Notes under the pieces: generated by a model
What the model was told of the DNA's origin: nothing
What the model saw: only the letters and a program-made list of their open reading frames with translations
Database searches by the model: none
Part shown: positions 32,060 to 44,643 of the stretch, in pieces
Numbering within the stretch: the stretch's first letter is position 1
Layout of the letters: every line of letters starts with the position of its first letter
Program-made: the position numbers and the translations under genes
DNA from: Halichoerus grypus
Lineage: Eukaryota > Chordata > Mammalia > Carnivora > Phocidae
DNA length: 64,000 nucleotides
Reading direction: 5' to 3'
Assembly (NCBI RefSeq): GCF_964656455.1
Contig: NC_135716.1
Location: 106,238,389-106,302,388 of the forward strand

Positions 32060-33640
32060 GACCATCGAACCCACAGAATAAAGCTCAAGAACATTTATAG
32101 AAATATAAAAATATCTGGTACCTTACAAAGTAAAACATATAATGTTAATATTGAACCAAAAATGACTAGATATTCAAAGAGACAAAAATAAAGGTCAAAA
32201 TGGGAAGGAGAAAAAAATCAATTAATAGAAACTAACCTTGAAATGAAACAGATGATAGAATTAGTAGATAAAGACTTTAAAACAGTTTTTAAAACTGAAT
32301 CTTATATGTCAAAAAAAGGTAAAGGAAGTGATATATGGAAGATACATTAAGTGATACACATAAGATATAAAAAAAAGGACTAAATCAACCTCCTAGAGAT
32401 GAAAAATACAATTTCTTTAGTGAAAAAAATGGAGGGGATTAACAGAAGATTAGAAACTGTGGAATAAAAGATTAGTTAAGTTTAATACATAGCAATAGAA
32501 ACTATCCACAATAAAAAACAGAGGAAAAAAGATTGAAAAAATGAACAGAACATGAGTGAGGTATAAGACAATTTCAAGCAGGCCAATGTACATATAATTA
32601 GAGCTACTGATGGCAGAAGAGAAAGAGAAGATAGAAAAATATTTTTAAAAGTTATGGCTGAAAAGTTCCAAATTGGTGAAAACTATAAACCTAAAGCTGG
32701 AAGAAACAAAAATACCAAGCACATGAAACATAAAGGTGACTACTGCAAGGTACTTCGTGATCAAATTATAAAAAGCAAAACAGCTAAAGAACAACATACA
32801 TAATAAATATAAATCAGTGGTTCAGTTAAATTGGAGACAATTTCACTCTCCTTAGAGGAAACTGGGCAATGTCCAGATACTTTTTTGGTTGTCACAACTG
32901 AGGGAACGAATACACTACTGGTATCTACTGAGAAGAGGCCAGAGATGCTGAATGACAACAGACCCCTCGTCAAAAATAGTGCAAGCCAGAGGATAGCAGA
33001 GCAATGACTTTAAAGAACAGGTAGGAAGACCCTGTCAACCTAGAATTCTACACTAAGCAAAAATTTCTTTCAAAACAATGGTAAAATGCAGACCTCATCA
33101 GACATAAAAATGTTGAAAGAATCCATCACCATGAATAAGCACTACAAGAAATGTGAAAGAAGTCCTTAAGGCAGAAAAAAATAATACCAGAGAGAAAACT
33201 GGACCTATAAAAAGAAATGAAGAGCAATGGAAATGCAAGGTATAAGGATAAATATAAAATACATATTTTATTACTTTCTAAGATAGCTGCTTAAAGCAAA
33301 AATAATAACAATGTATTATGATGTATATTTAAGTAAAATATATGACAACAATAGTACAAAGTCTGAGATGGGAGGAGAAAAGAAAAATACTGTTGTAAAA
33401 TTCTTATATGCAAAATGATAGAATACTACTTGAAGGGAGGATACAGTAAGTTAAACGTGTATACTATATGCCTTTAACAAGTACTGAAAAAAGAATTATG
33501 GCTAATAACAAACAAATAAGATAAAATGAAATCATAAAACATATAGTATTAGCCTAAAGAAGGCATGAAAGGAGATAAAAATGGAATAAAGCACAGATTA
33601 CATATGAGAGGCAAGAACTAGCTCCTTGTTTCAATCCTTG
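32060..33640 (+). mobile_element. Ancient L1M 5'UTR and ORF1 region
   Basis: Matches the order of old L1M: 5'UTR-like 'gatgatagaattagtagataaagactttaaaacag', coiled-coil region 'tagcaatagaaactatccaca', ORF1 core 'gcaagccagaggatagcagagc', and 'cctgtcaacctagaattctaca' through 'cactacaagaaatgtgaaagaagtcct'. Plus strand, no usable frame left. Confidence 0.72.
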
Positions 33641-33859
33641 ACCAATGGGAGGCAGGAACTGATATATTCTTCTCTCTTTCTCTATAAAATGCAGGGATGT
33701 CCTAAAGGATGGAATAATTAGTCAAACTTGAAAGTAGTCAGGTCCATGATGGATCCTTATTTTGACTCTCCCTAATGTCTTGCTTCACTTCTGTATCTCT
33801 CATTCTTTATGCCTAAGTTGGTATTCCATAATAAAATAATGGGAAACAAGCTCCCTGAC
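33641..33859. other. Unrecognised stretch
   Basis: No family recognised. Confidence 0.35.
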
Positions 33860-34340
33860 TCAGGCTAAGACAACCACAGTAGAAGTGTCTAGACAGACAT
33901 ATCATGAGCTTCGGAAAGAGGTCTAGGAATAGAAATTTGGGAGTTGTTAGCATATTAATGGAATTTAAAGCCCCAAGACTAGATAAGAACCCAGAGAATG
34001 AGAGTAGATAAAGATGTATGAGGACTGAGAGTTGGGACCCTATATTATTCAAAACTTACAAGATGAGAAAATATAGCAAAGGAGGCTAAGAGGGAGTAGT
34101 TAGTAAGTCAAGACAAAACCAAGAGAAGGTATGGTATCTTGAAACCCAAGGGAAGAAAGTATTTCAAGGAGAGCACGATGAAGTGTGCCAAATGTTGCTG
34201 AGAAGTTGAGTATGATGAAGACTGAATTTTGATCATTTTGTTAACATGGAGGTCATTGTGTTCATGGTAAGAGTTCATTTGCTGGGGCGCTGGTATAAAA
34301 TTCCAACTGAACTGTGGGTTCAGGAGAGAATGAGAATGTA
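33860..34340 (-). mobile_element. L2 ORF (RT region) fragment, antisense
   Basis: 'gaagaaagtatttcaaggagagcacgatgaagtgtgcc...ttaacatggaggtcattgtg' is the antisense of the L2 reverse-transcriptase segment that in intact copies encodes the LDLSAAFDTVDH-type motif. Frames are lost. Confidence 0.65.
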
Positions 34341-34344
34341 ATCT

Positions 34345-34420
34345 CTCTGCAATCATCCCCTTGGTGACTACAACCAGTCTAAATGCATTAAATACCATCT
34401 ACATATTGAAAATGACCAAA
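34345..34420 (+). mobile_element. L2, left part, split by a young L1
   Basis: 'taaataccatctacatattg' is sense L2 and continues at 35005 after the L1. The last 13 bp are the L1 target duplication. Confidence 0.65.
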
Positions 34421-34991
34421 CGAAGAAGGGCCATATGCACCCCAATGTTCATAGCAGCAATGTCCGCAATAGCCAAACTGTGGAAAGAGCCGAGATGCCC
34501 TTCAACAGATGAATGGATAAAGAAGATGTGGTCCAGATATACAATGGAATATTACTCAGCCATCAGAAAGGATGAATACCCAACTTTTACATCAACATGG
34601 ATGGGACTGGAGGAGATTATGTTAAGTGAAATAAGTCAAGCAGAGAAAATCAATATCATATGGTTTCACTTATTTGTGGAACATAAGGAATAGCATGGAG
34701 GACATTAGGAGAAGGAAGGGAAAAATGAAGAGGGGGAAATCAGAGGGAGAGATGAACCATGAGAGACTATGGACTCTGAGAAACAAACTGAGGGTTTTAG
34801 AGGGGAGGGGGGAGGGGGGATGGGTTAGCCCAGTGATGGGTATTAAGGAGGGCACGTACTGCAAAGAGCACTGGGTGTTATGCGAAAACAATGAATCGTG
34901 GATCACCACATCAAAAACTAATGATGTATTGTAGGGTGACTAACATAACATAATAAAATAAAAATAAATAAATAAATAAATAAATAAAAAA
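34421..34991 (+). mobile_element. Young 5'-truncated LINE-1
   Basis: About 570 bp: the last ~90 codons of ORF2 ([41 protein letters not shown]), the stop, and the 3'UTR with the G-rich tract at 34800-34820, then an (aaat)n-type tail. Flanked by a perfect 13-bp duplication 'gaaaatgaccaaa' at 34408-34420 and 34992-35004. It belongs to the same lineage as the full-length copy at 9010-14978, but on the opposite strand. Confidence 0.93.
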
Positions 34992-35004
34992 GAAAATGAC
35001 CAAA

Positions 35005-36065
35005 TGCATATATCCAGCCCAGAGCTCTCACCTTATCTCTAAAATTATATGTTTAAATACTACCTTGATATATCAACTGGGATTTCTAATAGATAATGTA
35101 AATCTAACATATCTAAAACAGATTCCTGAACTCATCATCTTCTCTCAAAAAACCTTATTCTCCTTTAGTCTTCCACATCTCAGCTAATGGGCATTGTATT
35201 CTTTCAGTTTTATGTCCTAAAATCTTGGAGTCATCTATGACTCCTCTCTACACATATGACATTCAATTTGTCAGTAAACTCTGTGGATTCACTTTTTAAA
35301 TATTTCTAAAACCCCACCAGTTTTTCACTTCTTCCATGGTCACTATCCTGGTCTAGACCCAACATCATTATCTTTTAGTGAGATTATTGCAAAAGCTTTC
35401 TCTCTGACTTCCCTGCTTCATTCCTTTCCTCCATCCCTTTTTCCCATTTATATTCAATAGAGCAGCTAAGGGTAATCTTTTGGAAAAGTAATCATACTCA
35501 ATTCTCTCCTCTGCTCAGAACCTACTAATAATGACTTTCCCTGTCAGAGTAACAAGTCAAGGTCAGTTCAATGGCCTAGAAGGCCATATTCCTTCAGGCC
35601 CCTCTTACTTCTCTAATTTTATCTGCTACTGCTTTCTTCCTTACTATACATTAGTATCCTGGCTGCTTCTCCAAAAATCTGGGCACATTCTGGCCTAGGG
35701 GGCCTTTGCCTTGACTGTTCCTTCTGTCTGGAAGGCTCTTCCACCAGATACCTGAAAGAATCATTTCCTTACTTCTATCAAGTCTTTGTCCAAATGTGAC
35801 CTTCTCACATTTATAAATATTAAATACTGCAACCCCAACCTTGGTTCTCTATTCTTCTTATCCTGGTTTATTTTTTTCTATAGTATTTAACATTTTCTAA
35901 CATATTTATAATTTATTTATTATGTTAAATGATTTTCTTCTTCAAGTAGAATGCAAGTTCTTTTGACAGAAATTTTTATCTGATTTATCCATCATTGTAT
36001 TCCTAAAACCTAGAATACTGCCTGGCATGGATAGGTACACAAAACATACTTGTTGAATTAATAAA
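35005..36065 (+). mobile_element. Long L2 segment with 3' end
   Basis: About 1.06 kb of sense L2 in consensus order: 'cttggagtcatctatgactcc', 'gtgagattattgcaaaagc', 'ctctgctcagaacctact', 'ggcctttgccttgactgttcc', 'caagtctttgtccaaatgtg', 'cctaaaacctagaatactgcc' and 'cttgttgaattaat'. It is among the longest L2 copies here. Reading frames are broken. Confidence 0.87.
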
Positions 36066-37900
36066 AATTATTACTGATACATCTACATTTATATGTAGGT
36101 GTATATATCTATGTATATGTATATATATATTTCTCAGGTAGAAATGTTGATAAAAATTTTTAAAGAAGCTTGATATCATCCACATTTGAATCCAACTCCC
36201 TTGATTCACTAGCTTGCTTTAATGTGATCTATGGATTGATGACATAGAATTTTTGATGTAAACGTTCAAAGGTGTGCACAAGTTCTGTTCCAGCATGCTA
36301 AAATGTTCTTATTGATGTAGAGAGCCAAAGATAAGGCAACACCAAGAACAAGATGAAAAGAAAGGTTTAAGATGGGGATATTTTGGAACATTTGCTGATA
36401 GAGCACAGAATATGGGTATGTGGATATAAATTTCTTATTCAGAGCCAGGTTGAGGAACATGACCCTGTGCCAAAGCTTCTTACACTTCCCTTAGATTATT
36501 GATGTGAAGCTTCTGTTTTATTGAAGCTTATGTGATAAGAATGTTGGGCCCAGATTAATCTAACATCTTCTTTTTCCTTGAAATCCAATGAAAGCATTTT
36601 ATCACTTAGAGGGATATCATACTTTTGCATTCAGATGAAAAAAAGAGAGAAAAAAAAAAAAGCTTTTTACTATGGGCATTCTGAACTATGTATCAACCTA
36701 TCATTGTCAAAGAACATTTTCTTCCATTTTTTTAAACAAAATATGTTATTTCCAAAGACATGCTTTATTTCTCCTTAGAGATGTTCTGAAACTGAGCAGA
36801 GAAAAACAGATTGTGAGCACATGACTTAAAAATAAAACAACAAAAAGTCTCTAACACAACGTCAAAAGAAAACCTAAGAAAATGTGCTGCCTTGGAGTTT
36901 TAGCTTGCTTCGATTAACAAGCATTGACTTTAAAACCCAAGAAATCTTCCTTCTAAAAAAAAAAAAATTGTTGTTTGCACATTTAGAGAAAATTTTAAAA
37001 TGTTACATAAAAATAATATAAAACCGTAGGTGGATGATTGGCAAAAACAACCTAGAATTTGAGATCAATGAACTCTTATTGTTATTCTAGAATAAACATC
37101 AAAAGGAAAATAACCATTCATTAGACACAACAATAGGCAGAAACCACAGCTGGCATGAAGGTTGTATTTCCCTTATGCGGAATCTTTAAGTAGTGCTTTA
37201 GAATTGCTTAACAAGACAGACTGATTTGCATTTCCTTATATTTCTTTTTCTTGCTTGGCTTTCACTAGAGTGTACTGTTGGGGCCATTTTTCCTTAAATT
37301 TTAATTTGTTTCCTGATATATGAGCTCGTTTTCTGAGTTGAAGGAATGGAACAATGCCCACAACACAGTGAAAAATGAAGCTTTCAATCAAGAATCCCAG
37401 TTATTGAGGAAAACAAATGGCAATATGCTTAATATCCAATATGTTGAATGGCCATATCCAAATATGTTGAATGGCCAAATTATTGAACATTTTACTCCCT
37501 ATTACCATTTTACTATTTTTTCCCTGTGATTCTTTTTTCTTATTTTTTTTTCTGTTCTTTTTCTCTGTAATTTTATCAAATATTTTTATTTGTCTTTTGG
37601 GGAATATAAATTTGACATTTAACAAACATAAATGCCTGTAACATTTATAAAGTTGAAATCTATCACACAAAAATGGTGGTTTAATTAAAAATATGATTAC
37701 TTAAACATATAAAGATCTTATTATTCAAAATGACTACATTATTAGACACTGCTTTTATGAATGATTCTCTATTATATCAAATATCTTCAAAATATTTTGT
37801 ATTTTCATTTAATAGTAAGAATTATTTTTAGACTTGACTATAGCATATAAAAAGTTATTTCTATATTATGTAAATATTTGCTCAAGTAATTTGTATAGTG
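36066..37900. other. Unrecognised stretch
   Basis: AT-rich with (ta)n-like runs near 36100-36132. No repeat family or gene identified. The pair 'atgttgaatggcc' repeats in tandem near 37440-37475. Confidence 0.4.
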
Positions 37901-37904
37901 AATC

Positions 37905-39510
37905 CAGTTCTGGACAAGATGAAGTACGCACACTCTGCATTGTCTCTCCAACTGAATGCGAATATGAACTCTGAACAGAAGGTATAGATAGATAGCTCTG
38001 AGGACTTAAATGGTAGCAAGCAGATTTGGGAAGAAGTCCAGAATTGGATGTATCACCAAATCAGAGGTGAATATCCCTACCCCCCATCCGTTTATTATCA
38101 CCTGCCATGGACTCAAAAGCAACCTGAAACCTAGAAAATGCCACCTGGATTGAACAGAGAAGGCCTTATTCTCTGTACTAAGAAGCCAGAAAGAAGACAC
38201 CAAAGTCCAGAAAGAATAGAGGTAAATCCCCTCTTTCTTCCTCTTCCCTCCCCTTTTCCCCTCCCTTCCCCTTCCCTTCCCCTGCCCTCCCCTCCCTTCT
38301 CCTCCCCTCCACTCCTCTTCTCTTCAGTGGCACGGAGACTGGGCAGGCACTTAAAATACTGAAGGAGGAAATACTGACAAAAGGAACTATGATTCAAAAA
38401 GCAAGGGATGAATTTAATTTGCTTTTTATTCCCCTCTGTCCTCCTACTACTTGGCTCCAGATAGAGTATCGATTGCAGAAAGTGGAAAAATAGAGAAACT
38501 AAAGGCCTGGCTTTCTGATTTGAGGACCATAAAATGAGGACCCAGAGAACCAGAAAGTACTGAGGAGATTACAAAAGAGAAGGGAACTCTAGAGAGCTAT
38601 TGAATAAACTGGTGTATAAACTGCTGGGCTCACCTCCCCAGGCTGCACATGCAAAGATCTGGCCCACAAAAGCACAGCAAACAGTTTGGGAACTATGGCC
38701 CTAGACTGGCCACTAAGTTAGTTGTGCAAAAGATTTTCACTGGAACCTAAGCCCACAGGAGGTGGGATGGAAATTGTAGCCTGGAACTAAGTAGGTTGAT
38801 TGCCTAGTAAAACAAAACCAAACACAAAAGCAACTATCACATAGGATTTAAACAAGATGCAGAGTCTTATAATCTAATTTTCAAAATGTCCAGGGATATA
38901 ATCCAAATGAAGAACCAGGCATATAAAGAACCAGGAAAATATCAGCCCCAAGGGAAAAGACAATCAACAGATATCAATGCTAAAAAAACATATACTGGAA
39001 TTTCAGACAAAATCTTCAAAGAAGCTATTACAACTATGTCCCAAGAGGTAAGGATGAACACTTGAAACAAATGGAAAGGACAGAAAGTCTCAGCGAAAAC
39101 ATGGTCAAATAAGGTTTTCTCTATATGTAGATGTAATACATATGGAAACCACAACATAAAGGAAAGGTTAAAGGGTCCTCACATGGTGGTAAGTTTTCTA
39201 TATTCCACTTGAAGTGATAAATATTAACTACAAATAGCCTGTAAAAAGCTAAATATGTATATTATAATCCTAAGGAAATCACTGAAAAAAAAAGTCTACA
39301 AAGAGATAGAGTAAAAAACCCAATTAGTAAATTAAAAATTGAAATAAAAAGAATTAAATAATCTCCAAAAAAAGTAACGAAGGAGAAACAGAGAAAGGAA
39401 AAGACAATAAAAAAGCAGAAAACAAATACTAACATGGTACACCTAAATTCTAACATATCAAAGCACATATCAATAAATATATGTAAATGGTTTAAACATA
39501 CCAATGAAAA
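37905..39510 (+). mobile_element. Ancient L1M 5'UTR / ORF1 remnant
   Basis: 'ccagttctggacaagatgaagtac' is the start of an L1M 5'UTR. 'ctgctgggctcacctccccaggc' and 'atataatccaaatgaagaacc' follow in 5'UTR order. A pyrimidine-rich tract interrupts it at 38228-38325. No ORF is kept. Confidence 0.6.
38228..38325 (+). repeat. Polypyrimidine tract (CCCTT-like)
   Basis: Nearly unbroken C/T for about 100 bp, rich in 'ccccttccc'-type units. The complementary polypurine run gives a false low-complexity frame on the minus strand. Confidence 0.9.
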
Positions 39511-39534
39511 AGACAGATTGCTGGATGAATGGAG

Positions 39535-39770
39535 TCATTTTCAAAAGGTTATATGCTGTATAATTCCATTTATATGACATTTTAGGAAAAGCAAAACTAC
39601 ATGATAAAGAACAGACAGGTGGTTGCCAGGGATAGGCATGGGGGGAGGATGTGACTATAAAGCAATGGCACTAAGGAGTTTTGGGGAGTGCTGGATCTGT
39701 TCTGGATCTCAGTTGTGGTGGAGGTTACATCAATCCATACATGTGTTAGCATTCATAGAATTTTCACCAA
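39535..39770 (+). mobile_element. Old L1M 3' end
   Basis: 'gtataattccatttatatgacattt', 'caggtggttgccagggatagg' and 'ctcagttgtggtggaggttaca' are the 3'UTR blocks of old L1M. Confidence 0.75.
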
Positions 39771-39774
39771 AAAA

Positions 39775-42018
39775 GCTAATTTTTAACATTATACCCAATG
39801 GTGAAAAACAGAGCTTTTCCTCTAAGGTCTGGAACAAGACAAGGATGTCCACTATCACCACTTTTATTCAACACAGTTGCAAAACTCCTCACCACAGTAA
39901 TCAGACAAGAAAAAGAAATAAAAGCACTCATATTGGTAAGGAAGAAGTTAAGCTGCCACTATTTGCAGATATCATGATACTATACATAGAAAACCCTAAA
40001 AGATTCCACCAAACTACTATTAGAAGTCATAAATGAATTCAGTAAAGTTGCAGGATACAGAATAAGTACCCACAAACCGGTTGTGTTTCTACATACTAAT
40101 AATGAAGTAGCAAAAAGAGAAATCAAGAAAACAATTCGATTTGCATCTTCTTGCATCAAAAAGAATAAAATACCTAGGAATAAACTTAACCGAAGAGGTG
40201 AAAGACCTATGCTCTGAAAACTATAAAATGTTATTGAAAAAATTTGAAAATGACACAAATAAATGAAAAATATTCTATGCTCATGAATTGGAAAAATTAA
40301 TATTGCTAAAATGTCTATATTACCCAAAGAAATCTACAGATTCAATGCAATCCCTATTAAAATTCCAACAGCATTTTTCACAGAACTAGAACAAATAATC
40401 CTAAAATTTGTATGGAAACACAAAAGCCCCTGGATAGCCAAAGCAATCTAGAGAAAGAAGAAGAGAGCTGGAGGTATCACAATTAGAGATTTCAAGATAT
40501 ACTACAAAGCTGTAGTAATCAAAACAGTATGGTACTGGCAAAAATATAGACACATAGATCAATAGAACAGGACAGAAAACACAGAAATAAGCCCAGGTTT
40601 ACATGATCAACAAGTAATCTATAACAAAGGAGGCAAGAACATACAATCAAGAAAAGACAGTCTCTTCAGTAAATTATGCTGAGAAAACTAGACAGCTTCA
40701 TGCAAAAGAATGAAACTGGACCACTTTCTTACACTCAACATGGATTAAAGACCTAAATGTGAGACCTGAAACCATAAAAATCCTAGAAGACAACATATCC
40801 AGTAATTTCTTTGACATTGGCCCCAGCAACATTTTTCTAGATATGTCTCCTAAGGCAAAGGAAACAAAAGCAAAAATAAAATACTGGGACTACATCAAAA
40901 TAAAAAGCTTTTGCACAGTCAAGGATCAATGAAACAAAAAGGCTACCTACTGAATGGGAGAAAATATTTGCAAATAATATATCCAGTGAGGGGTTAATAT
41001 CCAGAACATATAAAAAACTTACATAAATCAACACCAAAAAAAAAAAAAAAACCCAAATAAAAAAATTAGAGCAGAGGGTCTGAACAGACTTTTTTCCAAA
41101 AGAGATATACAAATGGTCAAGAGACACATGAAAAGATTCTCAAAATCACTGATCATCAGGAAAGTGCAAATCAAAACTACAAAGAGACATCACCTAATAC
41201 CTGTAAGAATGGCTAGAATCAAAAAGACAAGAAATAACAAGTGTTGGCAAGGATGTAGAGAAAAAGGAACCCTCATGCACTATTGATGGGAATGTAAATT
41301 GGTATAACCACTGCACAAAATAGTATAGAGGTTCCTCAAAAAATTAAAAATAGAAATACCATAGGATTCAATAATTCCACCACTGGATATTTACCCAAAG
41401 AAAACAAAAACACTAATTCAAAAAGATATATGCACCCCTATGTTTATTTCAGAATTATTTATAATAGCCAAGAAATGGAAGCAACACAAATGACTATTGA
41501 TAGATGAATGAATAAAGAAGATGTGGTATATATATACAATGGAATATTACCAAGCTATAAAAAATATGAGATCTTGCCATTTGAGACAACACAGATGGAC
41601 CTTGAGGGTATTATGCTAGGTGAAATAAGTCAGACAGAGAAAGACAAATACCTTATGATCTCACTTACATATGGAATCTAAAAAACAAAACAAATGAATA
41701 AACAACAACAACAACAAAGTAGAATCAGACCTATAAATACAGAGAACAAACTGATGGTTGCCAGAGCGGGGGAGGGGATGAGCAAAATGGGTGAAGGGGA
41801 GTGGGAGACATAGGCTTCCAGGTACGGAATGATAAGTCATGGGAATAAAAGGTACAGCACAGGGAATACGGCCAATGGTATTGGTATAGTGTTGTATGGT
41901 GACAGATGGGAGCTACACTTGGGGTGAGCACAGCATAACACACACAGTTGTGTAATCACTATGCTATAACACCTAAAACTAATGCAACATCATGCATCAC
42001 CTATACTCAAAAATAAAA
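39775..42018 (+). mobile_element. Older carnivore L1, 5'-truncated, ORF2 decayed
   Basis: Starts within the RT domain ('tttaacattatacccaatgg', encoding NGEK) and runs through ORF2 and the 3'UTR to an A-rich end near 42015. RT signature visible at 39960-39985, where the FADD motif reads FADI, and in the 'ATGATACTATACATAGAAAACCC' segment. ORF2 has many frameshifts and stops. The C-terminal part and the 3'UTR ('gaacaaactgatggttgccagag', 'ctatgctataacacctaaaact') are recognisable. More diverged than the two young L1s. Confidence 0.85.
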
Positions 42019-42069
42019 AAAGCCAATTTTACTATATGCAAGTTAAAAGACAAAATTAAAAATAATAAC

Positions 42070-42290
42070 CATATATTTAATGCTTGCTGTATGCCAAGCA
42101 CCGTCTTTTAAGACATAGTTGTGTATAATCTTTAGAACAACCTAATGAATTAGATCATTCATCTCTACTTCACAGGTGATAAAGATTCTATAGCTGAATG
42201 CCTTACTAAAGTTTAGTAAATGCTTTACTAAAGTTCACAACAGAATATAACCAAGATCTTTCTGATTCCAAAATCTTATTTTCTATGTGA
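42070..42290 (-). mobile_element. MIR element, antisense
   Basis: 'atttaatgcttgctgtatgccaagcaccg...ctacttcacaggtgataaa' fits antisense MIR. 'gccttactaaagtttagtaaatgctttactaaag' in the middle is a local duplication. Confidence 0.65.
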
Positions 42291-42479
42291 TGGTATTTAT
42301 TTACTCAGAAGCAGTGGTCCACATCTAAAATAGGGGAAAAAATTAAGCTTACACAAATTAGAAAACACAGTGCAACAAAGACATTTTAACATAACAAGTA
42401 TGTTTTCTACTAAATTATTTTTATTTATTTTGCTGTCCTTTGTTTAAATACTAAGTTTCTATGGAATACTAGCCATGTC

Positions 42480-42625
42480 GGAAGTATCTATTTATTCACT
42501 TAACAAATATTTACTGAATTCATATGCAAAACATACTGTGCACTATGGTAGATTAAAAAATGAATCAGATACAGATCATGTTCTCAAGCTGTTTATGATC
42601 TACAATGGGAATTAGAACATATCTA
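42480..42625 (-). mobile_element. L2 3' end, antisense
   Basis: 'tattcacttaacaaatatttactgaattc...gtgcactatgg...gttctcaagctgtttatgatc' is the antisense L2 terminus. Confidence 0.75.
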
Positions 42626-42689
42626 TAGAAAATGTTGAGTGTCTATTCTGATCATATTCCCATGTGTAACATACCACACCAAACATGGA

Positions 42690-43265
42690 CATTTTTAGTG
42701 AATTAAAACAAAAATGTATAATTCTCCCTGACAGTGATGATTATGAACTAAGATCAGCTGGGTGGTTCTGACTTGGGATTTGTGATGTCATTTGCAATCT
42801 GTCATCAGCTGGGCTGGAGATATCTGAAGGTTACAGTCAATTGGATTTTCAAGATGCATCACCCATATGGTTACCAATTGATTCTGGCTGTTGGCAGGGA
42901 GCGCAGCAGGGCTATCAATAGAAATGCCTACACATGGCCTCTCCATGTTTCTTAAGACTCTCCAACATGGCAGCTGGATTCCAAGTGGGAGTATCCAAGA
43001 GTGAATGTTCCAAGAGACCTGGGTGTAGCTACAAGATTCCTTAAGACCCACCTTTGGAAATAACAAAGAATCATTTCTTGTACATTCTATTGGTCAAAAT
43101 TCTGAGCCAGCCCAGACTCAAGTGGAGGGTACTGAATGGGGTTGTGAATATAGAGGTGTGGCTCATTTTCAGACTATTTTTATAAACTACTACTGTCTGG
43201 TCTTTGGTTCCCAGCAATCCACATCCTTTATACATGCTAAATCTACTCATACCCCACATAAGACC
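42690..43265 (+). mobile_element. Ancient LTR-like repeat, probably ERVL-MaLR
   Basis: 'gatcagctgggtggttctgac', 'ttctggctgttggcaggg', 'acacatggcctctccatgt', 'acattctattggtcaaa' and 'gccagcccagactcaagtgg' are blocks I associate with an old MLT1-like LTR. The exact family is uncertain and no retroviral coding sequence is visible next to it. Confidence 0.5.
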
Positions 43266-44448
43266 TGCAAAGTCTCATCCAATCCTGCATTGGCTCAAGC
43301 TTGAAGTTGAGGAGTTTATCATTTAAATTAGGTCCAGGTACAACATATTCTGTTTGATTGTAAGTCCTGTGAACTAAAGACACAAGTTATCTGTCTCCCC
43401 AACCAGTAACTTCATTTGACATAAAATGGTGACAAGTATGAGATACCCATAGTAGAAACTTGCATTCAAAAAAGGGTGGAAGACAGCAGTATTTATCACT
43501 GGTGTACAACAATTCTGAAATCCTGATAAGCACACATCACCAATTCCTTGTTTAGGACCCAGTCATGCTCCCTGTGAGTGATCCTCTACTCTTATGAATC
43601 ACCCTTCATTCTTTTTTATAAATGGCCTGTCTTTGCCACTGAATAACTTTCTCAGCAAGCTTCTGCCTTTAAGCTGGAGCCTTACAGGCTGTTTTCATTT
43701 TAAACTGTCTGTCCCTTCCAAGCGGGTGGTGCTTCTGCCAATACAGTTTTCTTAAAACTTTGTGAGTTTTTTATGAATCTTACTGAAATTCAGTCTAGGG
43801 GGGAAAACACTACCTACAAAATTTCTTCAAAATAGTTTGTTTTCTACCTTTGGCTGAGAATCCCTTAAGATTCTTTTAAGGCGTGCATTAAACACTTTTG
43901 ATGTGTTTGAAAGGAACTTGTAGCCATACCCTTGGGGTTATAATTTACTGGCAATGCCCTGGATTTGATATATGCCCTAAGGCATTTCTTACTTTGAGAA
44001 TCTTCTTTCTTTACAACCAGAAAGACAAGATGAAAAATAATTCTACTTTTAACCCAGCAAGTCCTAAATCCTTTATATTTTCTACAAAGTGTGTTAGAAA
44101 ACTGAGTAGAATTCATTTTAGCTCATCTCTTCTATATTCATACCTTATCATCTCTGGCTAGAAGAAACCAGTTGGCATTTTCAACATATGCTGGAAAGTC
44201 TCCTTACCCAAAACTACCAGCTGTTAGGTATATTTTCCATTTGCAATGCCACTGAATAAAAAAGATCTCCCCATTGCCTCCAATAACATTTTTCTCACTG
44301 TCTTTCAAGAGTTCACTGTCTCCTGAAGGCCTTTGTAATTTCCACCCACCACTAAGATTTTGGTTGTTTGTTGCTACAGCACAGTCTAGACTCTCCTGGA
44401 TGCTACACCCACAGCATCTCATTTGATTTTCACAAGACGCCTATCAAC
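43266..44448. other. Unrecognised stretch
   Basis: Possibly internal sequence of the preceding repeat ('cattttagctcatctcttct...gctagaagaaaccagttggc' feels repetitive), but I cannot name it. Short opposed frames at 43865-44161 show no domains. Confidence 0.35.
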
Positions 44449-44460
44449 AAAGATGTGTCT

Positions 44461-44643
44461 TTTTTTTTTTTTTTAATTTATTTAAGAGAGAGAGAGCAAG
44501 AACAGGAGGAAGGGCAGAGGGAGGGGGAGAAACAGACTTCTCACTGAGCAGTGAGCCTGATGTGAGGCTTGATCCCAGGACCCTGAGATCATGACCTGAG
44601 CCAAAGGCAGATGATTAACTGACTGAGCCACCCAGATTCCCCA
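44461..44643 (-). mobile_element. Can-SINE, complete
   Basis: Poly-T at the left, head at the right ('ctgactgagccacccagatt'). Duplication 'aaagatgtgtct' at 44449-44460 and 44644-44655. Somewhat diverged body ('atgtgaggcttgatcccagg'). Confidence 0.92.

Noticed and set aside
38131..38397. 88-codon Gly/Glu/Arg-rich minus-strand frame
   Set aside because: It is the translation of the polypyrimidine tract's complement, hence low complexity.
42690..43265. Possible endogenous retroviral coding sequence beside the LTR-like repeat
   Set aside because: No gag, pol or env-like frame or motif is visible nearby on either strand, only the old LTR-like sequence.
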